DNA of 64,000 bases from the NCBI GenBank assembly GCA_017591395.1, contig WEDG01003967.1:1-64000 (forward strand). The letters are read 5' to 3'. Shown piece by piece: positions 1-12,177 of the stretch. The position numbers and the translations under genes are program-made. The DNA comes from Schistocephalus solidus. Taxonomy: Eukaryota; Platyhelminthes; Cestoda; Diphyllobothriidea; Diphyllobothriidae. The notes below the pieces were generated by a model. That model made no database searches. It was not told where the DNA came from and saw only the letters and a list, made by a program, of their open reading frames with translations. The first letter of the stretch is position 1. Each line of letters opens with the position of its first letter.

Positions 1-111
1 ACCTCTGAGGAATATATATTATTCAAGAATGTTCGTCTACTCTCAGGTCTATTTGCTTTCCGTTACCAGGAACTGGATTCTTATCACCGATATTTTCGTC
101 CTCACAGCGTT

Positions 112-315
112 TCATCGGAATTTTTGCAGAACACGACCTTTCATCGAGTCGGCTATCCCTTGTCTCTGCTGTTCGCTAACCGAGACCAGCAACTTCTGTA
201 AAGACTGAGTTACTCTGCTAAACTTATTCGTTGAATGCATCATATTTCGAACATACTTGATAAAGATCTCTCTTCTGAATTCATCTACTACTGTATTAGG
301 ACGAAAATATCCAAC
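112..315 (-). pseudogene. Conserved short minus-strand frame in macrosatellite leader (copy 1)
   Basis: Read on the minus strand, this stretch is open for about 65 codons (it includes ...VVDEFRREIFIKYVRN...). The same frame is open in copy 2 (5071-5274) and in copy 3 (about 10015-10200), with amino-acid substitutions but no frame-breaking change in most of its length. I do not recognise the protein. It may be a captured exon, part of the LINE's 5' region on the other strand, or chance conservation of young repeats. There is no clear start codon in copy 1. Confidence 0.25.
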
Positions 316-744
316 CTATAAAGTCACTTTATAATAACAAAACAATATCCAAGGCTTTCCGCCTCGAACATAGAATGAAAATTCCTCTCTTACGTCTTTT
401 TCTTGTGGATATACTATGTTTGCGCAAAGCGGTGAAGGCTGAAGTGAAAAATGCTGTGGAGGACGGGATCGAGCCGGCGACCCCACGCCTATAAGACCTA
501 CACTCGCCCTACTGTGCCCCACCGCACGGTCAGCGGAGCGTTCTTAAAGCTTTATAAATTGGTTACGGCCGACGTACGGGGAAAACTATTGCGGCGGTTT
601 TCAAGCGCTAGCCTCAAAGTTAAATCAACTGGAGGAAGAAAGCAGGATTATGAAGAATTTTACACAGCAGTCTCTCGTTGCAGAGGAGTGATTGCCTAAG
701 ATAACAGTCTATAGTAGTGATGCAGAGCCTGCAGAACCACTCAA

Positions 745-2868
745 GTAAGGCGAACGGCAAGGGGCAACAAGCAAATTGCCTGGAACTTGTATTGATGAAA
801 GTGCCAGACAGCGCAGCTGTTTTGAACTGTCTAGCCCCACTAGGCAAAAGTGATCACGTAGTCCCATAGTGGGAATATTCACTCTTCTCTGTCTCCGATC
901 GAAGCACCACAGTCAAACGCAACCTTTGGCGTGGAGCCTTTACCCAAATGAAAATCAGGTGCACCGTTTAGATTGGAATGAAACATTCAAGCGGTGTATT
1001 CTCGAGGACTAGTTGAAATTTAAGGCCGTATTACACGGACTTATCACCAACTAGTCTCCTTATTCGAAAAAATGTCACCAACATGCCCCAGTGGCTAACG
1101 CCACACTTAAGAGTGGAGTAAACCGCAAGCGAAAGCTGTGGCAAACTTATCTAAGGGAAAATACTGTCGAATCGCTGACGAAGTACAAGACGCAGAGAAA
1201 AAGGGTAAAAGGCCTTGTTTATAAAGCCCACCAAGGTTTCGAGCGTAACTTGATAAACTGTGCAGCAGAAAACACAAAGCTATTCTACAACTACATTAGG
1301 CAGTGCACTCGAAATTAAGACCCCATCTCTTTTGTAAAAAAAAGATGAAGGTGTTGAGCTTCGCAAGGACGAGGAAAAGGTTGATAATCTATCTTAGTTC
1401 TTTCAGTCGTTTTTACGAGAGAATCCGATCTAATCACTGAGAACTATATTGCGGATGAGATCCTGACAATTGACTCAGTGGTCCTCAAAGAACCTACTGT
1501 TCTGCAGGAAATATTGAAGCTGAAAGAAACGAATTCACCAGGTCCTGATATAATACTGGCAAGGTTGTTGAAGGAGTTGGCTGCAGAGTTGGCAGAACCC
1601 CTGTGTCTACTCTTCTGAGCCTCCCTCGCTGCAGACCGTTTGCCATCCGATTGGAAGACTTCGTGGAATTCCCCGAGACATAAAAGTGGCAGCCGTGTTT
1701 CCGTAAATAACTACAGGCCGGTAAGTCTCATCTGTATATGTTGGAAGATTATGGAGTGAAACAGAAAACGTTAACTGATGCACTTTTTGGTGCAGCATAA
1801 TCTCCACTCTGACGCGCAGCATTGATTCCGTAGAGGAAGGTCCTGTTTAACCAATTTGCTCTACTGGTTGGATCGATGGACCCGAGCGGTTAATGAAGGA
1901 CATTTGGTGCACGCAGTCTACAGACTTCAAGATGACCTTTAATGTCGTGCCTCACCAGCGTCTCCTACACAAAATCAACCGTATTAAAGTAACGGGCAAG
2001 CTTTTCAAGTGGATCGAAAACTTCTTGATTGGGCGATCTCAGATTGTCCATCTTGGCTATCAATAATTGGCGGAGGTGGCAGTTGAGAGTGGGGTTCCTC
2101 AGGACTCTGTATTTCGGCCTATCCTCTTCCTTATACACATTAATGACTGCATAAATGGGTTAGACTGTGACACTGCCATGTTTTCTGACGATAAAAAGCT
2201 TTGGAAGGGCATCCACAACGATGCTGATGAAGCACATCTACAGGCGAACTTGCATCGACTAGAGGAATGGTCGCACAACTGGCTCCTCCCATTCGATGCT
2301 ACGATGTTCTGCGAATCAGCAGAACCAACTCCGTGTACAGGAGAATTTACTATCTAGACCACACATCGCTACCAAAGGTAGAGCCTAAGAAAGATCTAGG
2401 AGTATGGATCACGCACTGACTGAAGCCATCGTTACATTGCTTAAAAGTAGCAAAATCTGCCATGCCAAGCTTGTATCTTATTCAGCGGGCGTTTGCAAAT
2501 TTTTACCAAGGGTGCTTTACCTAAGTCTTTGGGATGTGCGTGTGACCACAATCGGAATTTGCCATACAAGCCTGGAGAGCGTGGAGACCAGTAGAGCCAT
2601 ATGTACAACCACGACATCAGAAACTAGCAAATTTTCCTATAACCTAATCACATTCACACTTTACGCGTTATCGAATATACTATATTTAAGTAAAAAAATT
2701 TTTATTAATTTTTCTTCCGATGCCCTATAGAGAGTCGGGGTGGTAATCACTTGTCCAACGTCTTAAAAGTGTCGGCCTTTTTTAATCTGCAATGTCATTG
2801 ATATCAAATGGGAACTCAAAGGTGTCAACTACCTTTCCCATAATAAAACTGAACCGAACTGAACTGAA
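745..2868 (+). pseudogene. CR1-like LINE remnant in macrosatellite copy 1 (endonuclease tail, RT, 3' tail)
   Basis: In broken frames this matches the better preserved CR1-like LINE at 31.4-34.2 kb of this window. The order is: end of the endonuclease region (ANGKGQQANCLELVL then PLGKSDHVV, about 745-870); the inter-domain region (1090-1318, matching NKKRRLW / RNRVKDL of the other copy); the RT with VESGVPQDSVFRPILFLIHIND at about 2080-2150 followed by MFSDDKKLW, a decayed form of the catalytic FADD box; and the C-terminal thumb region. Stops and frameshifts are frequent. The copy ends in AATAAAACTGAACCGAACTGAACTGA, shown here as a (CTGAA)n-type 3' tail like those CR1 elements carry. It is non-functional as a protein gene. 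Confidence 0.8.
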
Positions 2869-4905
2869 AGCCTGCCCGGGCAGTCAGAATACTGTATCAG
2901 AATTGGTGGATTCCATACGTTGCAGTAGGCTGGGCCTGTAAAGTGACCCAAGTGTGATTAAAATCATGGCTACCGGTGGGGCCTCGTAGCTCAGTTAGCT
3001 TAAGGCGTCCGCTGTACTAAAGCCTTCCCCTTGCTGGCGTGGGTCCGAATCCCACCGAGGCAGCTGAGTTTTTCACAAGTGGGTCAAAGGAATTATTTAA
3101 ATCTGCCAAAATCCTCTACTTATTAATTGTGCCTGGTAGTCATCTGGTGGAGTGTAGATTTATTGCTTAGGAAAGCCTGCTTGGGCAGTCAGCTTGCTGT
3201 ATCAGAATTGGTTGATTCCATACGTTGCAGTAGACTGGGCGTGTAACTTGACTCAAGTGTGATTAAACTCACGGCTCCTGGAGGGTCCTTGGCTAGATCG
3301 TTGGCTGAACAGAAGCCTACCCATTTCTGTCATGGGTTTGTATCCCACCGAGAAGCCCCTTTTTTCACAAGAAGGTCAAAATAATTATTCAAATCTGCCA
3401 AAATCCTCTACTTTTTAATTGTGCCTTTTAGTCACTTGGTGGATTCTAGATTGCTTGCCTTAAAAAACCATCTTGGGTAGTCAGCATACTGCATGAGAAT
3501 CGGTGGATTCCATAAGTTGCGGTAGGCTGGGTAGTTTTCTCGACATAGTATGATTAAGCTCACAGTTACCGGTGGACCCTCGTAGTTCAGTTGGCTAGAG
3601 CGTCGAATGTACTAAAGCCTTTCCATTTCTGTCCCACCGATGTAATTTAAAATAATTATTCAAATCTTCCAAAATCCTTTACTTATTAATTTTGACGTTA
3701 AGTAACCTGGTGGATTCTTGATTGATGGCTTAAGAAATGAAGCTTGGGCTGTCAGTAAAGTATATCAGAAGCGGTTGATTCCAAACGTTTTGATAGGCTG
3801 GTTAGGTAAATTAATTCATATATGACTTAACTCATGGCTCCCGGTTGAGCTTTGTAGCTCAGTTGGCTGTACTTAAGCCTTTCTATTTGCTTTCCAGGGT
3901 TGAAATCCCACCGAAGCGCTGAGTTTTTTCAAAGTGTGTCAAAATTATTATTTTTATCTGCCAAAATCCTTTACTTATTAATTGTGACTTTTAGTCACCT
4001 GGTGGATTCTAGATTGATTGCGTAGAATCTCCAGCTTGGACAGTCAGTAAACTTTATCAGATGTGGTTGATTCAATACGTTGCGGTAGGCTGGGAAGGTA
4101 ACTTTACACAAGTGCGATTAAAAATCAAGGCTACCAGTGGGGCCTCGTAGCTCAGTTGGTTTGAGCGTTGAGTCTACCGTAGCCTAGCCCTTTCTGGCGT
4201 GGGTTTGAATCCCACGGAGGCCACCGAATCTTTCCTATGTGATTCAAAATAATCCTTCAAATCTTAAAAATGTCTCTTTTTATTATTTTTTTACCCTTTA
4301 AGTCATCTGGTGGATTCTAGATTGATTGCTTAGTAAAGCTGACTTGGCAGTTATTATACTTTATGCGACTAAGTGGATTCCATACGTTGGAGTAGGCTGG
4401 GCGGGTAATTTGACCCAAGTGGTATAAACTCGCTGCTCCCGGTGGGGCCTCGTAGATCATTTGGCTAGAAATTCGGCTTTACTAAAGCCTTCACATTGCT
4501 GGGTTTGTTTTGAATCCCACCGAGCCTGCCCAGTTTTTCTCAAGTAGGCCAATTGAATTATTCAAATCTGTCAAAATCCTCCACTAATTAATTGTGCCTG
4601 GTAGTCATCTGGTGAAATCTAGATTGATTGTTTTGTAATCCACCTTGGGCAGTGAACTTTTGTATCTGAAGTGGTCTTTTTCATAGGTTGGAGGAGGCAG
4701 GGTAGGTAACTTTACCCAAGTGTGATTTAACTCATGGCTCCCGGTGGGGCCTCGTAGTTCTGTTGGCTAGAGCGTTGGCTGTACTAAAGCCTTATCCTTG
4801 CTGGTGTGGGTTCGCATCTCATCGAGGCTTCCTAGTATTTCACATGTGGGTTAAACGAATTATAAAAATCTGCTAAAAGCCTCTTCTCAATAATTGTGCC
4901 TTTTA
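2869..4905 (+). repeat. Array of seven ~300-bp tRNA-like modules (copy 1)
   Basis: The landmark 'ttccatacgttgcagtagg' recurs at about 2911, 3216, 3508, 3779, 4071, 4378 and 4678, a period of 271-307 bp. Each module carries a tRNA-like stretch with an A-box-like 'tagctcagttgg' and, in the better copies, a B-box-like 'ggttcgaatcc'. Modules within one array are far more diverged than the same module compared between macrosatellite copies. The array therefore formed first and was then amplified as a block with the LINE. Confidence 0.88.
2980..3062 (+). other. tRNA-like core, module 1
   Basis: 83 nt. A GGCCTCG acceptor-like 5' strand pairs with the 3' CGAGGC. A GCTC...AGTT D-arm follows, then an arm GGCT-GTACTAA-AGCC and a T-arm GTGGG/CCCAC with a TCCGAAT loop. 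The long variable region and the weak anticodon stem make a functional tRNA doubtful. I read it as a tRNA-derived repeat. The equivalents are 7925-8007 and 12289-12371. Confidence 0.4.
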
Positions 4906-5689
4906 GTTATATTCCAAAAACGGTACTCGCGTGTTTTGAATTAAAGGTTCAAATTTCTTACCTCTGAGGAATATATATTATTCAAGAATGTTCGTCTACT
5001 CTCAGGTCTATTTGCTTTCCGTTACCAGGAACTGGATTCTTATCACCGATATTTTCGTCCTCACAGCGTTTCATCGGGATTTTTGCAGAACACGGACTTT
5101 CATCGAGTCGGCTATCCCTTGTCTCTGCTGTTTGCGAACCGAGACCAGCAACTTCTGTAAAGACTGAGTTACTCTTCTAAACATATTCGTTGAATGCATC
5201 ATATTTCGAACATACTTGATAAAGATCTCTCTTCTGAATTCATCTACTACTGTATTTTTGGCGAACATATCCAACCTATAAAGTCAGTATAAAATAACAA
5301 ACCGATATCCAAGGCTCTTTGCCTCGAACATAGAATGAAAATTCCTCTCTTACGTCTTTTTTCGTGCGCAAAATGGTGAAGGCTGAAGTGAAAAATGCTG
5401 TGGAGGACGGGATCGAGCCGGCGACCCCACGCCTATAAGACCTACACTCGCCCTACTGTGCCCCACCGCACGGTCAGCGGAGCGTTCTTAAAGCTTTATA
5501 AATTGGTTACGGCCGACGTACGGGGAAAACTATTGCAGTGGTTTTCAAGCAATAGCCTCAAAGTTAAATCAACTGGAGGAAGAAAGCAGGATTATGAAGA
5601 ATTTTACACAGCAGTCTCTCGTTGCAGAGGAGTGATTGCCTAAGATAACAGTCTATAGTAGTGATGCAGAGCCTGCAGAACCACTCAAG

Positions 5690-7813
5690 TAAGGCGAACG
5701 GCAAGGGGCAACAAGCAAATTGCCTGGAACTTGTATTGATGAAAGTGCCAGACAGCGCAGCTGTTTTGAACTGTCTAGCCCCACTAGGCAAAAGTGATCA
5801 CGTAGTCCCATAGTGGGAATATTCACTCTTCTCTGTCTCCGATCGAAGCACCACAGTCAAACGCAACCTTTGGCGTGGAGCCTTTACCCAAATGAAAATT
5901 GAGGTGCACCGTTTAGATTGGAATGAAACATTTAAGCGGTGTGTTCTCGAGGACTGGTTGAAATTTAAGGCCGTATTACACGGACTTATCACCAACTAGT
6001 CTCCTTATTCGAAAAAATGTCACCAACATGCCCCAGTGGCTAACGCCACACTTAAGAGTGAAGTAAACCGCAAGCGAAAGCTGTGGCAAACTTATCTAAG
6101 GGAAAATACTGTCGAATCGCTGACGAAGTACAAGACGCAGAGAAAAAGGGTAAAAGGCCTTGTTTATAAAGCCCACCAAGGTTTCGAGCGTAACTTGATA
6201 AACTGTGCAGCAGAAAACACAGAGCTATTTTACAACTACATTAGGCAGTGCACTCGAAATTAAGACCCCATCCCTTTTGTAAAAAGAGATGAAGGTGTTG
6301 AGCTTCGCAAGGACGAGGAAAAGGTTGATAATCTATCTTAGTTCTTTCAGTCGTTTTTTACGAGAGAATCCGATCTAATCACTGAGAACTATATTGCGGA
6401 TGAGATCCCGACAATTGACTCAGTGGTCCTCAAAGAACCTACTGTTCTGCAGGAAATATTGAAGCTGAAAGAAACGAATTCACCAGGTCCTGATATAATA
6501 CTGGCAAGGTTGTTGAAGGAGTTGGCTGCAGAGTTGGCAGAACCCCTGTGTCTACTCTTCTGAGCCTCCCTCGCTGCAGACCGTTTGCCATCCGATTGGA
6601 AGACTTCGTGGATTTCCCCGATACATAAAAGTGGCAGCCGGGTTTCCGCAAATAACTACAGGCCGGTAAGTCTCATCTGTATATGTTGCAAGATTATGAA
6701 GTGAAACATAAAACGTTAACTGATGCACTTTTTGGTGCAGCATCAACTCCTCTCTGTCGCGCAGCACGGATTCCGTAGAGGAAGGTCCTGTTTAACCAAT
6801 TTGCTCTACTGATTGGATCGATGGACCCGAGCGGTCGATGAAGGAAATTTGGTGCACGCAGTCTACAGACTTCAAGATGACCTTTAATGTCGTGCCTCAC
6901 CAGCGTCTCCTACACAAAATCAACCGTATTAAAGTAACGGGCAAGCTTTTCAAGTGGATCGAAAACTTCTTGATTGGGCGATCTCAGATTGTCCATCTTG
7001 GCTATCAATAATTGGCGGAGGTGGCAGTTGAGAGTGGGGTTCCTCAGGACTCTGTATTTCGGCCTATCCTCTTCCTTATACACATTAATGACTGCATAAA
7101 TGGGTGAGACTGTGACAATGCCATGTTTTCTGACGATAAAAAGCTTTAGAAGGGCATCCACAACGATGCTGATGAAGCACATCTACAGGCGAACTTGCAT
7201 CGACTAGAGGAATGGTCGCACAACTGGCTCCTCCCATTCGATGCTACGATGTTCTGCGAATCAGCAGAACCAACTCCGTGTACAGGAGAATTTACTATCT
7301 AGACCACACATCGCTACCAAAGGTAGAGCCTAAGAAAGATCTAGGAGTATGGATCACGCACTGACTGAAGCCATCGTTACATTGCTTAAAAGTAGCAAAA
7401 TCTGCCATGCCAAGCTTGTATCTTATTCAGCGGGCGTTTGCAAATTTTTACCAAGGGTGCTTTACCTAAGTCTTTGGGATGTGCGTGTGACCACAATCGG
7501 AATTTGCCATACAAGCCTGGAGAGCGTGGAGACCAGTAGAGCCATATGTACAACCACGACATCAGAAACTAGCAAATTTTCCTATAACCTAATCACATTC
7601 ACACTTTACGCGTTATCGAATATACTATATTTAAGTAATATTTTTTTATTATTTTTTCTTCCGATGCCCTATAGAGAGACGGGGTGGTAATCACTTGTCC
7701 AACGTCTTTAAAGTGTCGGCCTTTTTTAATCTGCAATGTCATTGATATCAAATGGGAACTCAAAGGTGTCAACTACCTTTCCCATAATTAAAACTGAACC
7801 GAACTGAACTGAA
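5690..7813 (+). pseudogene. CR1-like LINE remnant in macrosatellite copy 2
   Basis: Same content and order as the remnant in copy 1: endonuclease tail, inter-domain segment (6036-6263), RT with a decayed FSDD box (about 7127-7140) and 3' tail of CTGAA-type repeats ending near 7813. It carries the same inactivating stops plus a few private ones (for example a stop just before the RT box, where copy 1 reads tryptophan). Shared lesions show that the LINE was already dead when the unit was amplified. Confidence 0.8.
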
Positions 7814-9850
7814 AGCCTGCCCGGGCAGTCAGAATACTGTATCAGAATTGGTGGATTCCATACGTTGCAGTAGGCTGGGCCTGTAAAGTGACCCAAGTGT
7901 GATTAAAATCATGGCTACCGGTGGGGCCTCGTAGCTCAGTTAGCTTAAGGCGTCCGCTGTACTAAAGCCTTCCCCTTGCTGGCGTGGGTCCGAATCCCAC
8001 CGAGGCAGCTGAGTTTTTCACAAGTGGGTCAAAGGAATTATTTAAATCTGCCAAAATCCTCTACTTATTAATTGTGCCTGGTAGTCATCTGGTGGAGTGT
8101 AGATTTATTGCTTAGGAAAGCCTGCTTGGGCAGTCAGCTTGCTGTATCAGAAATGGTTGATTCCATACGTTGCAGTAGACTGGGCGTGTAACTTGACTCA
8201 AGTGTGATTAAACTCACGGCTCCTGGAGGGTCCTTGGCTAGATCGTTGGCTGAACAGAAGCCTACCCATTTCTGTCATGGTTTGTATCCACCGAAAAGCC
8301 CCTTTTTTCACAAGAAGGTCAAAATAATTATTCAAATCTGCCAAAATCCTCTAGATTTTAATTGTGCCTTTTAGTCACTTGTTGGATTCTAGATTGCTTG
8401 CCTTAAAAACATCTTGGGAAGTCAGCATACTGTATGAGAATTGCTGGATTTAATACAATGCGGTAGGCTGGGTAGTTTTCTCGACATAGTATGATTAAGC
8501 TCACAGTTACCGGTAGACCCTCGTAGTTCAGTTGGCTAGAGCGTCGAATGTACTAAAGCCTTTCCATTTCTGTACCACCGATTTAATTTAAAATAATTAT
8601 TCAAATCTTCCAAAATCCTTTACTTATTAATTTTGACGTTAAGTAACCTGGTGGATTCTTGATTGATTGCTTAAGAAATGAAGCTTGGGCTGTCAGTAAA
8701 GTATATCAGAAGCGGTTGATTCCAAACGTTTTGATAGGCTGGTTAGGTAAATTAATTCATATATGACTTAACTCATGGCTCCCGGTTGAGCTTTGTAGCT
8801 CAGTTGGCTGTACTTAAGCCTTTCTATTTCTTTCCAGGGTTGAAATCCCACCGAAGCGCTGAGTTTTTTCAAAGTGTGTCAAAATTATTATTTTTATCTG
8901 CCAAAATCCTTTACTTATTAATTGTGACTTTTAGTCACCTGGTGGATTCTAGATTGATTGCGTAGAATCTCCAGCTTGGACAGTCAGTAAACTTTATCAG
9001 ATGTGGTTGATTCAATACGTTGCGGTAGGCTGGGAAGGTAACTTTACACAAGTGCGATTAAAATCAATCTACCAGTGGGGCCTCGTAGCTCAGTTGGTTT
9101 GAGCGTTGAGTCTACCGTAGCCTAGCCCTTTCTGGCGTGGGTTCGAATCCCACGGAGGCCACCGAATCTTTCCTATGTGATTCAAAATAATCCTTCAAAT
9201 CTTAAAAATGTCTCTTTTTATTATTTTTTTACCCTTTAGTCATCTGGTGGATTCTAGATTGATTGCTTAGTAAAGCTGACTTGGCAGTTATTATACTTTA
9301 TGAGACTAAGTGGATTCCATACGTTGGAGTAGGCTGGGCGGGTAATTTGACCCAAGTGGTATAAACTCGCTGCTCCCGGTGGGGCCTCGTAGATCATTTG
9401 GCTAGAAATTCGGCTTTACTAAAGCCTTCACATTGCTGGGTTTGTTTTGAATCCCACCGAGCCTGCCCAGTTTTTCTCAAGTAGGCCAATTGAATTATTC
9501 AAATCTGTCAAAATCCTCCTCTTAATTAATTGTGCCTGGTAGTCATCTGGTGAAATCTAGATTGATTGTTTTGTAATCCACCTTGGGCAGTGAACTTTTG
9601 TATCTGAAGTGGTCTTTTCATAGGTTGGAGGAGGCAGGGTAGGTAACTTTACCCAAGTGTGATTTAACTCATGGCTCCCGGTGGGGCCTCGTAGTTCTGT
9701 TGGCTAGAGCGTTGGCTGTACTAAAGCCTTATCCTTGCTGGTGTGGGTTCGCATCTCATCGAGGCTTCCTAGTATTTCACATGTGGGTTAAACGAATTAT
9801 AAAATTCTGCTAAAAGCCTCTACTCAATAAACAGTGCCCTTTAGTTATAT
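7814..9850 (+). repeat. Array of seven ~300-bp tRNA-like modules (copy 2)
   Basis: Module-for-module equivalent of the array at 2869-4905. The best tRNA-like core of the window is in its fifth module (9079-9161). The array is followed by the short AT-rich joiner that leads into macrosatellite copy 3. Confidence 0.88.
9079..9161 (+). tRNA. Best preserved tRNA-like sequence, isotype uncertain (probably a tRNA-derived repeat)
   Basis: A 7-bp acceptor GGCCTCG/GGAGGCC with one mismatch, D-stem GCTC/GAGC with an AGTTGG loop, and T-arm GTGGG-TTCGAAT-CCCAC fit tRNA and the internal Pol III A and B boxes. The anticodon arm is poor: in sibling modules it reads GGCT-GTACTAA-AGCC, which would place ACT after U33. 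The variable arm is long, as in class II tRNAs. It lies in a tandem repeat, so a pseudogene or SINE-like origin is more likely than a working tRNA. The equivalent in copy 1 is 4141-4223. Confidence 0.3.
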
Positions 9851-10344
9851 TCCAAAAACGGTATTCGCGTGTTTTGAATTAAGGTTCAAATTTCTTACCT
9901 CTGAGGAATATATATTATTCAAGAATGTTCGTCTACTCTCAGGTCTATTAGCTTTCCGTTACCAGGAACTGGATTCTTATCACCGATATTTTCGTCCTCA
10001 CAGCGTTTCATCGGGTTTTTGCAGTACACGGAATTTCATCGAGTCGGCTACCCCTCGTCTCTGCTGTTTGCGAACCGAGACTAGCAACTTCTGTAAAGAC
10101 TGAGTAACTCTACTAAACTTATTCGTTGAATGCATTATATTTCGAACATACTTGATAAAGATCTCTCTTCTGAATTCATCTACTACTGTATTAGTACGAA
10201 AATATCCAACCTATAAAGTCACTATATAATAACAAAACGATATCCAAGGCTTTCCGCCTCGAACATAGAATGAAAATTCCTCTGTTACGTCTTTTTCTTG
10301 TGGATATACTATATTTGCGCAAATTTAAATTTAAATTTAATTTA

Positions 10345-12177
10345 TAACACGGACTTATCACCAACTAGTCTCCTTATTCGACAAATGTCACCAAAATGCC
10401 CCAGTGGCTAACGCCACACTTAAGAGTGAAGTAAACCGCAAGCGAAAGCTGTGGCAAACTTATCTAAGGGAAAATACTGTCGAATCGCTGACGAAGTACA
10501 AGACGCAGAGAAATAGGGTAAAAGGTCTTGTTTATAAAGCATACCAAGGTTTCAAGCGAAACTTCATAAACTGTGCAGCAGAAAACACAGAGCTATTTTA
10601 CAGCTACATTAGGCAGTGCACTCGAAATTAAGACCCCATGTTTTTGTAAAAAAGAGATGAAGGTGTTGAGCTTCGCAAGGACGAGGAAAAGGTTGATAAT
10701 CTATCTTAGTTCTTTCAGTCGTTTTTTACGAGAGAATCCGATCTAATCACTGTGAACTATATTGCGGATGAGATCCCGAGAATTGACTCAGTGGTCCTCA
10801 AAGAACCTACTGTTCTGCAGGAAATATTGAAGCTGAAAGAAACGAATTCACCAGGTCCTGATATAATACTGGCAAGGTTGTTGAAGGAGTTGGCTGCAGA
10901 GTCGGCAGAACCCCTGTGTCTACTCTTCTGAGCCTCCCTCGCTGCAGACCGTTTGCCATCCGATTGGAAGACTTCGTGGATTTCCCCGATACATAAAAGT
11001 GGCAGCCTGGTTTCCGCAAATAACGAAAGGCTGGTAAGACTCATCTGTATATGTTGTAAGATTATGGAGTGAAACATAAAACGTTAACTGATGCACTTTT
11101 TGGTGCAGCATAATCTCCTCTCTGACACGCGGCACGGATTCCGTAGAGGAAGGTCCTGTTTAACCAACTTGCTCTACTGTTTGGATCGATGGACCCGAGC
11201 GGTCGATGAAGGAAATTTGGTGCACGCAGTCTACAGACTTCAAGATAACCTTTAATGTCGTGCCTCACCAGCGTCTCCTACACAAAATCAACCGTATTGG
11301 AGTAACGGGCAAGCTTTTCAAGTGGATCGAAAACTTCTTGATTGGGCGATCTCAGATTGTCCATCTTGGCTATCAATAATTGGCGGAGGTAACAGTTCAG
11401 ATTAGGGTTCCTCAGGACTCTGTATTTTGGCCTATCCTCTTCCTTATACACATTAATGACTGCATAAACGGGTTAGACTGTGACAATGCCATGTTTTCTG
11501 ACGATAAAAAGCTTTAGAAGGGCATCCACAACGATGCTGATGAAGCACATCTACAGGCAAACTTGCATCGACTAAAGAAATGGTCGCACAACTGGCTTCT
11601 CCCATTCGATGCTACGATGTTCTGCGAATCAGCAGAACCAACTCCGTGTACAGGAGAATTTACTTTCTAGACCACACATCGCTACCAAAGGTAGAGCCTA
11701 AGAAGATCTAGGAGTATGGATCACGCACTGACTGAAGCCATCGTTACATTGCTTAAAAGTAGCAAAATATGCCATACCAAGCTTGTATCTTATTCAGCGG
11801 GCGTTTGCAAATTTTTACCAAGGGTGCTTTACCTAAGTCTTTGGGATGTGCGTGTGACCACAATCGGAATTTGCCATACAAGCCTGGAGAGCGTGGAGAC
11901 AAGTAGAGCCATATGTACAACCACGACATCAGAAATTAGCAAATTTTCCTACAACCTAATCACATTCACACTTTACGCGTTATCGAATATACTATATTTA
12001 AGTAAAAAACATTTATAATTTTTTCTTCCGATGCCCTATAGAGAGACGGGTTGGTAATCACTTGTCCAACGTCTTTAAAGTGTGGGCTTTTTTTTCTGCG
12101 ATGTCATTGATATCAAATGGGAACTGAAAGGTGTCAACTACCTTTCCCATAATAAAACTGAACCGAACTGAACTGAA
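10345..12177 (+). pseudogene. CR1-like LINE remnant in macrosatellite copy 3 (5' deleted)
   Basis: The endonuclease tail present in copies 1 and 2 is missing here because of the ~620-bp deletion that ends near 10345. The inter-domain segment (10404-10631), the RT region and the CTGAA-type 3' tail (to about 12177) remain, with the same old stops. It is slightly more diverged than copies 1 and 2 are from each other. Confidence 0.78.

Larger units (their letters stand above)
1..4959. repeat. Macrosatellite unit, copy 1 (~4.96 kb)
   Basis: The sequence beginning 'acctctgagg' at 1 recurs at 4960 and again at 9897, so the period is 4959 then 4937 bp. The unit has three parts: a ~740-bp leader, a decayed CR1-like LINE body (about 745-2868) and an array of tRNA-like modules (2869-4905) with a short AT-rich joiner. 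Copies 1 and 2 are nearly identical, differing by scattered substitutions and many single-base indels. The window opens exactly inside the array, so more units probably lie upstream. Confidence 0.92.
4960..9896. repeat. Macrosatellite unit, copy 2 (~4.94 kb)
   Basis: This is a head-to-tail repeat of copy 1 over its full length. Differences include loss of about 20 bp near 5363 ('cttgtggatatactatgttt' is absent) and small changes in the tRNA-like modules. The LINE body and the module array are in the same order and orientation as in copy 1. Confidence 0.92.

Noticed and set aside
451..699. 82-aa frame conserved in copies 1 and 2 of the macrosatellite
   Set aside because: It has no motif and is absent from copy 3. 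Near-identical young copies keep any frame open.
2404..2730. 108-aa frame repeated at 7349 and 11716 as a possible gene of the macrosatellite
   Set aside because: It lies in the thumb and 3' UTR part of the dead LINE in a shifted frame (the true frame gives the CR1 C-terminus), so it is a shadow.
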